Shown here: one piece after another, positions 34,311 through 42,143 of the stretch
Layout of the letters: each line of letters starts with the position of its first letter
Position numbering within the stretch: the first letter of the stretch is position 1
From: Xylanimonas allomyrinae
GTDB lineage: Bacteria > Actinomycetota > Actinomycetes > Actinomycetales > Cellulomonadaceae
Direction of reading: 5' to 3'
NCBI RefSeq assembly: GCF_004135345.1
Contig: NZ_CP035495.1
Span: 558,001-622,000, forward strand
DNA length: 64,000 nucleotides
Notes under the pieces: generated by a model
Told to the model about the DNA's origin: nothing
The model's input: only the letters and a program-made list of their open reading frames with translations
The model's database searches: none
Translations under genes and position numbers: made by a program

Positions 34311-35264
34311 GTGCGCCCTCCTGCCCGTCCCCGCGTGCCGCCCAAGCCGCCCGTCGCGAAGAGCGCGATGCCGGCGCCGACGGCCCCGGTGTCGCGCGCC
34401 GCGCGGGCCGACGCGGGTGCGCGGACCGAGGTGGTCCCGCAAGTGCCCGTGCAGGCGCCTCGCACCCCGGCGCCCCGCACCCCGGCGCCTCCCACGCAGG
34501 CGCTCCGCACCGCTGCGCGTGGACGCCCGGCGGTCTCGACGGCCATGACGCGTCGCCTGGACGAGAAGCGCGCGATGGCGCGTCACCGTCTGGTGCGGCG
34601 GGTTGCCCTGTGGGCGTCGGGGGCAGCGGTACTCGCCGCCGTGGTGTGGGGGGCGTTCTTCTCGCCCCTGCTGGCGCTCGACGCGCGCCAGGTGGAGATC
34701 TCGGGGCAGGGAACGACTGTCGACGTGGCACAGGTGCAGGCCGTGATCGCCCAGAACGTGGGCGTCCCGCTGCCGCGTCTGGACACCGTCGGCCTGCGCG
34801 ACCGCTTGCTCGAGCTCGGCGGAGTCAAGGACGCGCGCATCCTGCGTGCGTGGCCGCACGGCTTGGACGTCGCGCTCACCGCGCGCGAGCCTGCGGCCGC
34901 GGTGCCGGTCGCCGAGGGGTTCGCGCTGGTCGACACGGAAGGGGTCCGGGTCGGCTCGGCACCGGAGCCGCCTGCCGGGCTGCCGATCGTCGAGGCGAGC
35001 CTCGAGCCCGACGGCGCGCCGGCGCTCCTGGCCGCGCTGCGCGTGCTGGCCGGGCTGCCGCCAGACCTTGCGGGCGAGGTGACGCACGTGTCCGCGGCGT
35101 CGCGTGACGACGTGCGGACGACTCTGGCATCGGGCCAGGAGGTGCGGTGGGGGAGCGACGACCGCGTGCCGCTCAAGGTGGCGGTCGTCCAGACGTTGCG
35201 GCAGGCCGACCCCGGGGCGCGGGTGTACGACGTGGGCTCGCCCGACCTTCCGGTGACGCGCTGA
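34311..35264 (+). CDS. ftsQ: Cell division protein FtsQ
   Basis: 317 aa. A Pro/Ala/Arg-rich cytoplasmic tail (about 90 residues) precedes the membrane helix VALWASGAAVLAAVVWGAFF and the POTRA domain (LDARQVEISGQ through ILRAWPHGLDVALTAREP). The FtsQ C-terminal domain follows. FtsQ links FtsL and other divisome proteins at the septum. The GTG at 34311 has AGGA 7 bases upstream; the frame is open for 66 more codons without similarity, so the start is moderately certain. Confidence 0.88.
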   Translation: MRPPARPRVPPKPPVAKSAMPAPTAPVSRAARADAGARTEVVPQVPVQAPRTPAPRTPAPPTQALRTAARGRPAVSTAMTRRLDEKRAMARHRLVRRVALWASGAAVLAAVVWGAFFSPLLALDARQVEISGQGTTVDVAQVQAVIAQNVGVPLPRLDTVGLRDRLLELGGVKDARILRAWPHGLDVALTAREPAAAVPVAEGFALVDTEGVRVGSAPEPPAGLPIVEASLEPDGAPALLAALRVLAGLPPDLAGEVTHVSAASRDDVRTTLASGQEVRWGSDDRVPLKVAVVQTLRQADPGARVYDVGSPDLPVTR

Positions 35265-35355
35265 GCGGATGCGTTCTCGTGCGCGGGGGCGACACGCCGG
35301 TGCGTGGTCCCCGTGAGGTCGCGCTGCGCCGCATACCGTCAGGGACAGCAGCAAC

Positions 35356-35392
35356 CTGACATAACTCTGACCCTCAAGTCGAACCTTAGGGT
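35356..35392 (+). promoter_or_regulatory. ftsZ promoter region
   Basis: An A/T-richer island in the ftsQ-ftsZ gap holds CTGACATAACT (35356-35366) and a -10 TAGGGT (35387-35392), with the near-inverted repeat CTGACCCT/AGGGTTCAG around it. The predicted start near 35399 gives a leader of about 40 bases. Confidence 0.45.
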
Positions 35393-35439
35393 TCAGAGCG
35401 CGGGCGTCGGGGACAAGGATCGACCCGAGAGGCATCGAC

Positions 35440-36738
35440 GTGGCAACTCCGCAGAACTACCTGGCCGTCATCAAGGTGGTGGGCATCGGCGGCGGCGGCG
35501 TGAACGCTGTGAACCGCATGATCGAGGTCGGGCTCAAGGGCGTCGAGTTCATCGCGATCAACACCGACGCCCAGGCGCTGCTGATGTCGGACGCCGACGT
35601 CAAGCTCGACGTCGGCCGCGACCTGACGCGCGGCCTCGGTGCCGGCGCCGACCCCGAGGTCGGCCGCAAGGCCGCCGAGGATCATCAGGAGGAGATCGAG
35701 GAGGTCCTGCGCGGGGCCGACATGGTCTTCGTGACCGCAGGCGAGGGCGGCGGCACGGGCACGGGCGGCGCGCCCGTGGTCGCGCGGATCGCCCGCGCGC
35801 TCGGCGCGCTGACGGTGGGGGTCGTGACCCGGCCGTTCACCTTCGAGGGGCGTCGTCGCTCGGTCCAGGCCGAGCAGGGCATCGAGAACCTCCGCGAGGA
35901 GGTCGACACGCTCATCGTCATCCCCAACGACCGGCTGCTGCAGATGTCGGACCGCAACGTCTCGGCGATCGCGGCGTTCCATTCGGCCGACCAGGTGCTG
36001 CACTCGGGCGTCCAGGGCATCACCGACCTCATCACGACCCCGGGCCTCATCAACCTCGACTTCGCGGACGTCAAGTCGGTCATGCAGGGCGCCGGTTCTG
36101 CGCTCATGGGCATCGGCTCGGCCCGCGGCGAGGACCGCGCGGTCCAGGCCGCCGAGCTGGCGATCTCGAGCCCGCTGCTCGAGGCCAGCATCGACGGCGC
36201 CCACGGCGTGCTGCTCTCGATCCAGGGCGGCAGCGACCTCGGGCTGTTCGAGGTGCACGAGGCCGCTCGCCTCGTGCAGGAGGCCGCCCACCCCGAGGCC
36301 AACATCATCTTCGGCACCGTGATCGACGACGCCCTGGGCGACGAGGTGCGCGTCACCGTCATCGCCGCGGGCTTCGACGGCGGCGTGCCGCAGGCCCGCA
36401 AGGACGGGCGCGGACTGGGCCAGATCGCCGGCCAGCCGGCCCGGCCCGCCGTCACGACCTCGGCCACCGGCCAGGTCGCGGTCAGCTCCGCGGGTCCCGC
36501 CACGGTGCCGGTCCCGCAGCCTCCGGTCTCGGGCGCGCACACGCAGCCCCGGCCCATCCCGGCAGACCCGGACGACGTGCCGGCCAGCCTTCAGCCCGCG
36601 GCCCAGGGCAGGCAGGTCCCTGCCGCGGTGGTCGAGGAGGCCAACGGCGTGACCGTCGAGCGACCGGTCGAGGTGCCGCGCATCTGGGACGCCGCTCCTC
36701 CGCACGAGGAGCTCGACGTTCCCGACTTCCTCAAGTGA
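35440..36738 (+). CDS. ftsZ: Cell division GTPase FtsZ
   Basis: 432 aa. Tubulin-like signatures are [15 protein letters not shown], the GTP loop [28 protein letters not shown], and the T7 loop [22 protein letters not shown] variable Pro/Ala linker (about residues 325-420) leads to the conserved tip ELDVPDFLK, which binds SepF and other partners. It polymerises into the Z-ring. The GTG at 35440 begins at the family start [17 protein letters not shown] with GAGAGG upstream. Confidence 0.97.
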   Translation: MATPQNYLAVIKVVGIGGGGVNAVNRMIEVGLKGVEFIAINTDAQALLMSDADVKLDVGRDLTRGLGAGADPEVGRKAAEDHQEEIEEVLRGADMVFVTAGEGGGTGTGGAPVVARIARALGALTVGVVTRPFTFEGRRRSVQAEQGIENLREEVDTLIVIPNDRLLQMSDRNVSAIAAFHSADQVLHSGVQGITDLITTPGLINLDFADVKSVMQGAGSALMGIGSARGEDRAVQAAELAISSPLLEASIDGAHGVLLSIQGGSDLGLFEVHEAARLVQEAAHPEANIIFGTVIDDALGDEVRVTVIAAGFDGGVPQARKDGRGLGQIAGQPARPAVTTSATGQVAVSSAGPATVPVPQPPVSGAHTQPRPIPADPDDVPASLQPAAQGRQVPAAVVEEANGVTVERPVEVPRIWDAAPPHEELDVPDFLK

Positions 36739-36760
36739 GCCGCGGCACGCGCCCGCGCGT

Positions 36761-37602
36761 GTGCGAGTCGTGACGGCCCAGCCGGCCGACGCACCGGCGC
36801 CGTCCGGGTGGTCGCAGGACTCCCTGCTGCCGGACGGCGTCGGCGCGGGCCTGTTGCGCGTCGAGCTTGGCGAGGGGGTCGTCGCGGGCTTCACCACCCG
36901 GCACGGCGGAGTCTCCCCGGCGCCATGGTCCTCGCTCGACCTCGGGCTCGGCACGGGGGACGACCCCGTGCGCGTGCGCGCGAACCGCGCACGGGTCAGC
37001 GCGTGGCTCGGCGCGCCGGTCGCGTACGCCGCACAGGTGCACGGCGACGACGTCTTGCTTCTTGGCGAGGCCGAGCGCGCGGAATGGGCGTCCGAGGCCC
37101 CGCCTGTCGCCGCGGGACAGGCCGACGCCGTCGTCACGACGGCCGGCGGACTGGGCCTGGGCGTGCTCGTCGCCGACTGCGTGCCCGTGCTGCTGGCCGA
37201 TCCCGTGGCCCGCGTCGTCGGCGTCGTCCATGCAGGGCGAGCGGGTGTGCGGCTCGGCGTCGTGCACCGTGCCGTCGACGCGATGATGGCCGCCGGTGCG
37301 ACGGCGTCACGGCTGCGCGCCGCCGTCGGACCAGCCGTGTGCGGGCGGTGCTACGAGGTGCCCGCGGACCTGCGCGAGGACGTCGCGGCCGTCGTGCCGG
37401 CCGCGCACGCCACGACCCGTGCCGGCACGCCGTCTCTGGACCTGCCTGCGGCCGTGCTCGCGCAGCTTGCCGAGCGCGGCCTCGCGGAGTGCACGCACGT
37501 CGACCGGTGCACGCTCGAGGACCCCGACCTGTTCTCCCACCGGCGGGCGACCGCCGCCGGGGGACCACCGGACGACAGGCAGGGGTGGTCGTGCTGGCGT
37601 GA
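36761..37602 (+). pseudogene. pgeF: Polyphenol oxidase/purine nucleoside phosphorylase family protein (YfiH/PgeF), frame broken at a G run
   Basis: About 280 residues when joined. It carries [67 protein letters not shown] and a C-terminal [11 protein letters not shown]. Metal-binding Cys and His residues are present. The frame breaks at GGGGG (37559-37563); a sixth G restores [12 protein letters not shown] and a stop at 37602. Uncorrected, the frame runs into the sepF leader. The family removes misincorporated L-Ser from MurNAc peptides in E. coli (PgeF) and acts on purine nucleosides. The start is either GTG 36761 or 36770. Confidence 0.85.
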
Positions 37603-37703
37603 CCCGGCCGCGCCGACGCATCGGCGTGTCGCGTGCTCCTCAGCGTGTCGGCGTGGTTACCGTCAAGACACCGACCGCAGGGGCGACGAACGGAGTAGGA
37701 GCG

Positions 37704-38192
37704 ATGGCCGGAGCGCTTCGCAAGACGATGCTCTATCTGGGGCTTGCCGATGATCAAGGGCAGCCGGACAACTACGCCGAGGAGTACGGCGATGAATTCG
37801 GGGATGAGCTGGAGGCACCCGTGCGCGAGCGCGACGACTACCCAGCCGAGGTGACGCCGTTGCGCCGACCCGCGCTGAGGGAAGTGGCGACGTCGTCCGA
37901 GCTGCGGCGGATCACCACGATCCACCCGCGGTCCTACAACGACGCCCGCCTCATCGGCGAGGCGTTCCGCGGCGGCACGCCCGTGATCATGAACCTGTCC
38001 GACATGGACGACGCCGACGCCAAGCGCCTCGTCGACTTCTCGGCTGGCCTGATCTTCGGCCTGCATGGCGCGATTGAGCGTGTGACGAACAAGGTCTTCC
38101 TCCTGTCGCCCGAGCACGTCGAGATCCTCGGCGAGGAGGACGTCGACGGCCCGCCGGCCAAGGGCCCCGGGCATTTCTACAACCAGAGCTGA
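37704..38192 (+). CDS. sepF: Cell division protein SepF
   Basis: 162 aa. The N-terminal amphipathic membrane-binding helix is [17 protein letters not shown]; an acidic linker follows (residues 18-60, rich in Glu/Asp/Tyr); the SepF core [47 protein letters not shown] ends with [12 protein letters not shown]. SepF ties FtsZ to the membrane in Gram-positives lacking FtsA. AGGAG precedes the ATG by 4 bases. The usual yggS gene is missing between pgeF and sepF. Confidence 0.95.
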   Translation: MAGALRKTMLYLGLADDQGQPDNYAEEYGDEFGDELEAPVRERDDYPAEVTPLRRPALREVATSSELRRITTIHPRSYNDARLIGEAFRGGTPVIMNLSDMDDADAKRLVDFSAGLIFGLHGAIERVTNKVFLLSPEHVEILGEEDVDGPPAKGPGHFYNQS

Positions 38193-38265
38193 CCGGCTCC
38201 ACGCCCCGTTCCGAACGTGGCGGCGGGTTCCGGCCCGGATGCCCGCCGCCATCGTCGTCAGCCCG

Positions 38266-38271
38266 TAGGGT
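38266..38271 (+). promoter_or_regulatory. -10 box before a leaderless uORF and yggT
   Basis: TAGGGT lies 6 bases before a GTG at 38278 that opens a 19-codon reading frame ending on the yggT start. Confidence 0.4.
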
Positions 38272-38277
38272 GGTTGC

Positions 38278-38337
38278 GTGAATCTCACCCACGGTGTTGC
38301 TTGCCGATGCCACGGCCGCGCGGCGGTCTCCCGATGA
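38278..38337 (+). CDS. Short upstream ORF coupled to yggT (19 codons)
   Basis: GTG at 38278 opens VNLTHGVACRC...SR, 19 residues, with its TGA at 38335-38337 overlapping the yggT ATG (ATGA). A -10 box lies 6 bases before the GTG, as for other leaderless genes here. No Shine-Dalgarno was seen for yggT itself, so translation of this uORF may deliver ribosomes to yggT. It has no recognisable homology; the two Cys in CRC are notable only because cysteine-rich leaderless uORFs act as attenuators in mycobacteria. Confidence 0.35.
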   Translation: MNLTHGVACRCHGRAAVSR

Positions 38338-38621
38338 TCGCCCAGATCCTGCACGTCATCGGTCTTGTCCTATGGATCTACCTGGTGTGCCTGGTCGTCC
38401 GCATGGTGCTCGACTGGGTCCAGTACTTCGCCCGCGACTGGCGGCCCACCGGCGCCGTCCTCGTGCTCGCAGAGGTGGTGTACACGTTGACGGACCCGCC
38501 CCTGCGCGCCGTGCGACGCGTCATCCCGCCACTGCGCATCGGCAGCGTTGCCCTCGACCTCGGGTTCATGCTGGTGTTCCTCGTCGTGCTGATCGCGTCG
38601 CGGACACTGTCGCTGGCCTGA
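38334..38621 (+). CDS. YggT family membrane protein
   Basis: 95 aa, two membrane helices (LHVIGLVLWIYLVCLVVRMVLDWV and ALDLGFMLVFLVVLIASRTL) around the loop LTDPPLRAVRRVIPPLRIG, the YggT family motif. It always sits between sepF and divIVA in Gram-positives and is linked to division or osmotic shock by context only. The ATG overlaps a short upstream ORF. Confidence 0.9.
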   Translation: MIAQILHVIGLVLWIYLVCLVVRMVLDWVQYFARDWRPTGAVLVLAEVVYTLTDPPLRAVRRVIPPLRIGSVALDLGFMLVFLVVLIASRTLSLA

Positions 38622-38687
38622 GACCCAGGCGGGGACGCGCGAGAAGATGCCCGCGAATCGGTGCAGGAACCGTGAGCGGGCGGCGAC

Positions 38688-38704
38688 GTCACCATGCTGG
38701 TGAC
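38688..38704. promoter_or_regulatory. Inverted repeat in the divIVA promoter region
   Basis: GTCACC-ATGCT-GGTGAC lies 65-81 bases before divIVA, just upstream of TACCGT (38717-38722), which may be the -10. Possibly an operator; weak evidence. Confidence 0.3.
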
Positions 38705-38768
38705 TGGCACGTCGGCTACCGTGGTCGTTCGACGGCGGGACGAACCAACTGAAGCGTGAGGTGAAAAG

Positions 38769-39380
38769 ATGGCGCTGCTGACCGCAGAAGACATCCTCAA
38801 CAAGAAGTTCGCGGCGACGAAGTTCCGTGAGGGCTACGACGTGGAGGAGGTCGACGACTTCCTCGACGAGGTCGTGCGCACACTCTCCGCGGTCCAGGAG
38901 GAGAACGAGGAGCTGCGGTCGAAGCTGACGGCGGCTGAGCGGCGTGTCGCCGAGCTGTCCCGTTCCGACGCCGCGGCCGCCGCCGCCGTGCAGGCCCCCG
39001 TCGCTGCCCCGGTGGTCCACGCGCCTCCGGCGCCGAAGGCCGCCGAGCCGGAGTCCGCGACGGGCATGCTCCAGCTCGCGCAGAAGCTGCACGACGACTA
39101 CGTGCGCTCCGGCCAGGAGGAGGGCGACCGCCTGATCTCCGAGGCCAAGGCCGAGGGGTCGCGCATCGTGCGCGAGGCCGAGGAGACCAGCCACCGCACG
39201 CTGTCCCAGCTTGAGCAGGAGCGCTCGCTCCTGGAGCGCAAGATCGACGAGCTGCGGCTGTTCGAGCGTGACTACCGCACGCGTCTGAAGAGCTTCCTGC
39301 AGAACCTGCTCGGCGAGCTCGACGCGCGTGGCTCGGCGCTCCCGGCGCGCAACAACCAGGCGTCGGCGCCGCAGCTCTGA
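38769..39380 (+). CDS. divIVA: Polar growth/septum placement protein DivIVA (Wag31)
   Basis: 203 aa. The N-terminal membrane-curvature domain is LLTAEDILNKKFAATKFREGYDVEEVDDFLDEVV; a coiled coil follows, then an Ala/Pro spacer (about residues 72-98) and a second long coiled coil (SATGMLQLAQKLHDDYV through LKSFLQNLLGELD). It oligomerises at poles and septa and directs wall growth in actinobacteria. GTGAGGTG lies before the ATG. It closes the dcw-sepF-yggT group. Confidence 0.95.
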   Translation: MALLTAEDILNKKFAATKFREGYDVEEVDDFLDEVVRTLSAVQEENEELRSKLTAAERRVAELSRSDAAAAAAVQAPVAAPVVHAPPAPKAAEPESATGMLQLAQKLHDDYVRSGQEEGDRLISEAKAEGSRIVREAEETSHRTLSQLEQERSLLERKIDELRLFERDYRTRLKSFLQNLLGELDARGSALPARNNQASAPQL

Positions 39381-39500
39381 CGCTGGATCCCGAGGTCACA
39401 GGACCGGCTCGCACCCATCCTCGCGCCGCCCGGCGTGGCGCGGGTTGTGCGGGCCGGTTCGCACCTCTACGCTGCGGTGACTTCGACCAAAGGGGATGCG

Positions 39501-39974
39501 ATGAGCAAGGCAACTCCCGCAGCCGAGCCGACGGTGGCAGACGTGGTGCAGGAGACGTTCCCCGACCTCACGCGGGACGTCTCGACCTTCCCGGTGCGCG
39601 AAGGTGAGCAACCGTGGACCCTCGCGGAGATCCGCGAGCTCGCCGCGGGGCTGCTCGCCGACCGTGACCGGCTCGAGGCCGAGCTGGCAGCCGCAGACCG
39701 AGACCTGAGCGACCTGCTGCGCAACTCCGGCGACGGCGCCGGAGACGACCAGGCCGACTACGGGTCGAGTGCGCTCGAGCGCGAGCAGGAGCTCACCCTC
39801 GTGAACAACATGCGCGATCTGCTGGCGCAGACCAAGCACGCGATCGAACGCATCAAGGCCGGGACGTACGCGACGTGCGAGGCGACGGGGCTGCCGATCG
39901 GCAAGGCCCGCCTGCAGGCGTTTCCCCGGGCGACACTCTCGGTCGAGGCCAAGGCGCGCGAGGAACGGCGCTGA
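39501..39974 (+). CDS. TraR/DksA-like protein with degenerate zinc finger
   Basis: 158 aa. An N-terminal helical pair (WTLAEIRELAAGLLADRDRLEAELAAADRDLSDLL) and the C-terminal block ERIKAGTYATCEATGLPIGKARLQAFPRATLSVEAK match actinobacterial DksA/TraR proteins. These bind RNA polymerase through its secondary channel. Only one of the four zinc-ligand cysteines remains (Cys in TYATCEATG), so zinc binding is unlikely. Located just before lspA. AGGGGA precedes the ATG. Confidence 0.82.
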   Translation: MSKATPAAEPTVADVVQETFPDLTRDVSTFPVREGEQPWTLAEIRELAAGLLADRDRLEAELAAADRDLSDLLRNSGDGAGDDQADYGSSALEREQELTLVNNMRDLLAQTKHAIERIKAGTYATCEATGLPIGKARLQAFPRATLSVEAKAREERR

Positions 39975-40002
39975 CCGGCGCTCGTCACGTGACGGCGCGC
40001 CC

Positions 40003-40008
40003 TAGACT
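40003..40008 (+). promoter_or_regulatory. -10 box for leaderless lspA
   Basis: TAGACT lies 8 bases before the lspA ATG, with no Shine-Dalgarno. Confidence 0.5.
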
Positions 40009-40016
40009 GGCGCGCG

Positions 40017-40688
40017 ATGTCTACCGAACCCGACGCCACGCCCGTCGCACCTGAGTCCACGTCGGCGCCCTCCGGGAGCCGCCGACTCGCGGTCGCCACA
40101 TTCGTGCTCGCGGCGGCCGTGCTCGCCGTCGACCAGCTCACGAAGTGGTGGGCGCTGACGGCCCTCGAACGGGGTGCGCCCCAGCGGCAGGTGATCGGGG
40201 ACTTCATCACGTTCCGGCTCGTGCTCAACCCGGGCGCGGCCCTCAGCATCGGGTACTCCTACACCTGGGTGCTGACCATCGTGGTGATCGCGGTCGTCGT
40301 CGTCATCGTGCGCATGATCGGGCGCATCCGCTCGCGTGCCTGGGCCGTGACGCTCGGGATGCTGCTCGGCGGCGCCGTCGGCAACCTCGCCGACCGGCTG
40401 TTCCGCGAGCCTGGCTTCGCGCACGGGAAGGTGGTCGACTTCATCGGGTACGCGGACTGGTTCACCGGGAATGTCGCCGACATCGCCATCGTGGCCGCTG
40501 CCGTGCTGCTCGCGCTGCTGTCCATCCTGGGGATCGGCCTCGACGGGCGCCGCGAGGGACACGGCGCGGCCGGCAAGAAGGCCGACGACCGCGACGCCCA
40601 CGAGGCGGACGGCGCAGAAGGCGCCGCCGAGGCCCGGGGCGCTGACACGACCGAGACGACGACCTCCGACGCGGAACCCGAGGCCTGA
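40017..40688 (+). CDS. lspA: Lipoprotein signal peptidase (signal peptidase II)
   Basis: 223 aa, four membrane helices. Motifs are [22 protein letters not shown], and the two catalytic Asp in [10 protein letters not shown] and [11 protein letters not shown]. It cleaves prolipoproteins after lipidation of the +1 Cys; candidate substrates in this window are the Rieske protein and the serine protease. The acidic, charged tail (about residues 178-223) goes beyond the usual length near 165. The stop overlaps the next ATG by one base. Confidence 0.94.
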   Translation: MSTEPDATPVAPESTSAPSGSRRLAVATFVLAAAVLAVDQLTKWWALTALERGAPQRQVIGDFITFRLVLNPGAALSIGYSYTWVLTIVVIAVVVVIVRMIGRIRSRAWAVTLGMLLGGAVGNLADRLFREPGFAHGKVVDFIGYADWFTGNVADIAIVAAAVLLALLSILGIGLDGRREGHGAAGKKADDRDAHEADGAEGAAEARGADTTETTTSDAEPEA

Positions 40689-41619
40689 TGACGCTGCGGA
40701 CCCTCCCGGTCCCCGACGGGCTCGCGGGCGAACGCGTCGACGCCGCGCTCGCCCGCATGCTCGGCTTCTCGCGCACGCAGGCCGCGGAGCTCGCGTCCGC
40801 CGGTGCGGTGACGCTCGACGGGCGTCCGGTCGGCAAGTCCGACCGCCTGCAGGCCGGGGGTGGCTCGAGGTCGACGTGCCCGACCCGTCGCAGGCGCCAT
40901 CCCCGGAACCCGAGCCGGTCCCCGGCATGGGCGTCGCGTACGAGGACGACGACGTCGTGGTGGTGGACAAGCCGGTCGGCGTCGCGGCGCATCCCTCGCC
41001 CGGCTGGACCGGGCCGACGGTCGTCGGGGCCCTCGCGGCCGCGGGGTACCGCGTCTCGACATCGGGTGCCGCCGAGCGCCAGGGCATCGTGCACCGGCTC
41101 GACGTCGGCACGTCGGGGCTCATGGTGGTCGCCAAGAGCGAGGCCGCCTACTCGGGGCTCAAGCGAGCCTTCAAGGAGCGAACCGTCGAGAAGGTCTACC
41201 ACGCGCTCGCCCAGGGACACCCCGAACCGACGGTCGGCACGATCGACGCGCCCATCGGCCGCCACCCGAGCAACGACTGGAGGTTCGCCGTCGTCGCCGA
41301 CGGCAAACCGTCGGTGACGCACTACGAGGTGCTGGAGATGCTGCCCGCGGCCTCGCTCGTCGAGGTTCACCTCGAGACCGGTCGCACGCACCAGATCCGC
41401 GTGCACTTCTCGGCGGTGCGTCACCCCCTCGTGGGTGACCTCACCTACGGCGCCGACCCCGTGCTGGCCTCGCAGACGGGGCTCACGCGCCAGTGGCTGC
41501 ACGCCGTCCGGCTGGGCTTCGAGCAGCCGGTGACGGGCGAGTGGGTCGAGGCGACGTCTGCGTACCCGGACGACCTCGCGCACGCACTCGAGTCGATCCG
41601 GGGCGCCTACGGTGGCTGA
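40688..41619 (+). pseudogene. RluA-family 23S rRNA pseudouridine synthase (RluD-like), frame broken at a G run
   Basis: About 310 residues when joined. The N-terminal S4 domain ([29 protein letters not shown]) is in one frame and the catalytic domain in another, beginning WLEVDVPDP. The catalytic Asp is in [18 protein letters not shown]; the family motif [20 protein letters not shown] follows. The break is at GGGGG, 40856-40860; a sixth G gives the continuous QAGGWLEV. The gene overlaps lspA by one base and the GNAT gene by 8, as expected for an intact operon member. Confidence 0.88.
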
Positions 41620-42079
41620 CGTCGAGATCGAGCGCGTGGCGACGCCCGCTCAGCTCGACGAGGCGTTCGCGGTGCGGCTGGACGTCTTCGTCGACGAGCA
41701 GCGGGTGCCGCGCGAGCTCGAGCTCGACGACCTCGACCACGCGCCGACGACGACGCACGTGCTCGCCCGGCACCCCGGTGGGGTGGCGGTCGGCACGGCG
41801 CGGCTGCTGGTCGATGCGCGCCACCCTGACGTGGTCCACATCGGGCGCGTGGCCGTGCGTGCGCAGGCGCGCGGTACGGGCGCGGGCCGGGCGCTGATGG
41901 GAGCGCTCGAAGAGATCGCGCTCGCCGAGCACGGTGCGCGCGGCAGCGTGACGGTGCAGCTGAGCGCCCAGGTCCAGGCCATCGGCTTCTACGAGCGTCT
42001 CGGCTATCAGGTGTCCGGGCCCGTCTACCTCGATGCGGGGATCGACCACCGGGACGCCGAGAAGGTGCTCACGGCGTAG
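41612..42079 (+). CDS. GNAT family N-acetyltransferase (ElaA-like)
   Basis: 155 aa. The GNAT core has [15 protein letters not shown] at the N-terminus, [27 protein letters not shown] (acetyl-CoA loop RGTGAG) and [26 protein letters not shown]. The DEQ...E start and the GPVYLDAGI end resemble ElaA-type acetyltransferases. Substrate unknown. The GTG start lies inside the last codons of the synthase gene (8-base overlap). Confidence 0.85.
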   Translation: MADVEIERVATPAQLDEAFAVRLDVFVDEQRVPRELELDDLDHAPTTTHVLARHPGGVAVGTARLLVDARHPDVVHIGRVAVRAQARGTGAGRALMGALEEIALAEHGARGSVTVQLSAQVQAIGFYERLGYQVSGPVYLDAGIDHRDAEKVLTA

Positions 42080-42130
42080 CCCGCGTGGCGCGCGCCGGGC
42101 AGCGAGTCGGGTCCTGTCGGTGCCCGCTCA

Positions 42131-42136
42131 TAGACT
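42131..42136 (+). promoter_or_regulatory. -10 box for leaderless dnaE
   Basis: TAGACT lies 7 bases before the dnaE ATG at 42144, with no Shine-Dalgarno. Confidence 0.5.
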
Positions 42137-42143
42137 CGGCCCC

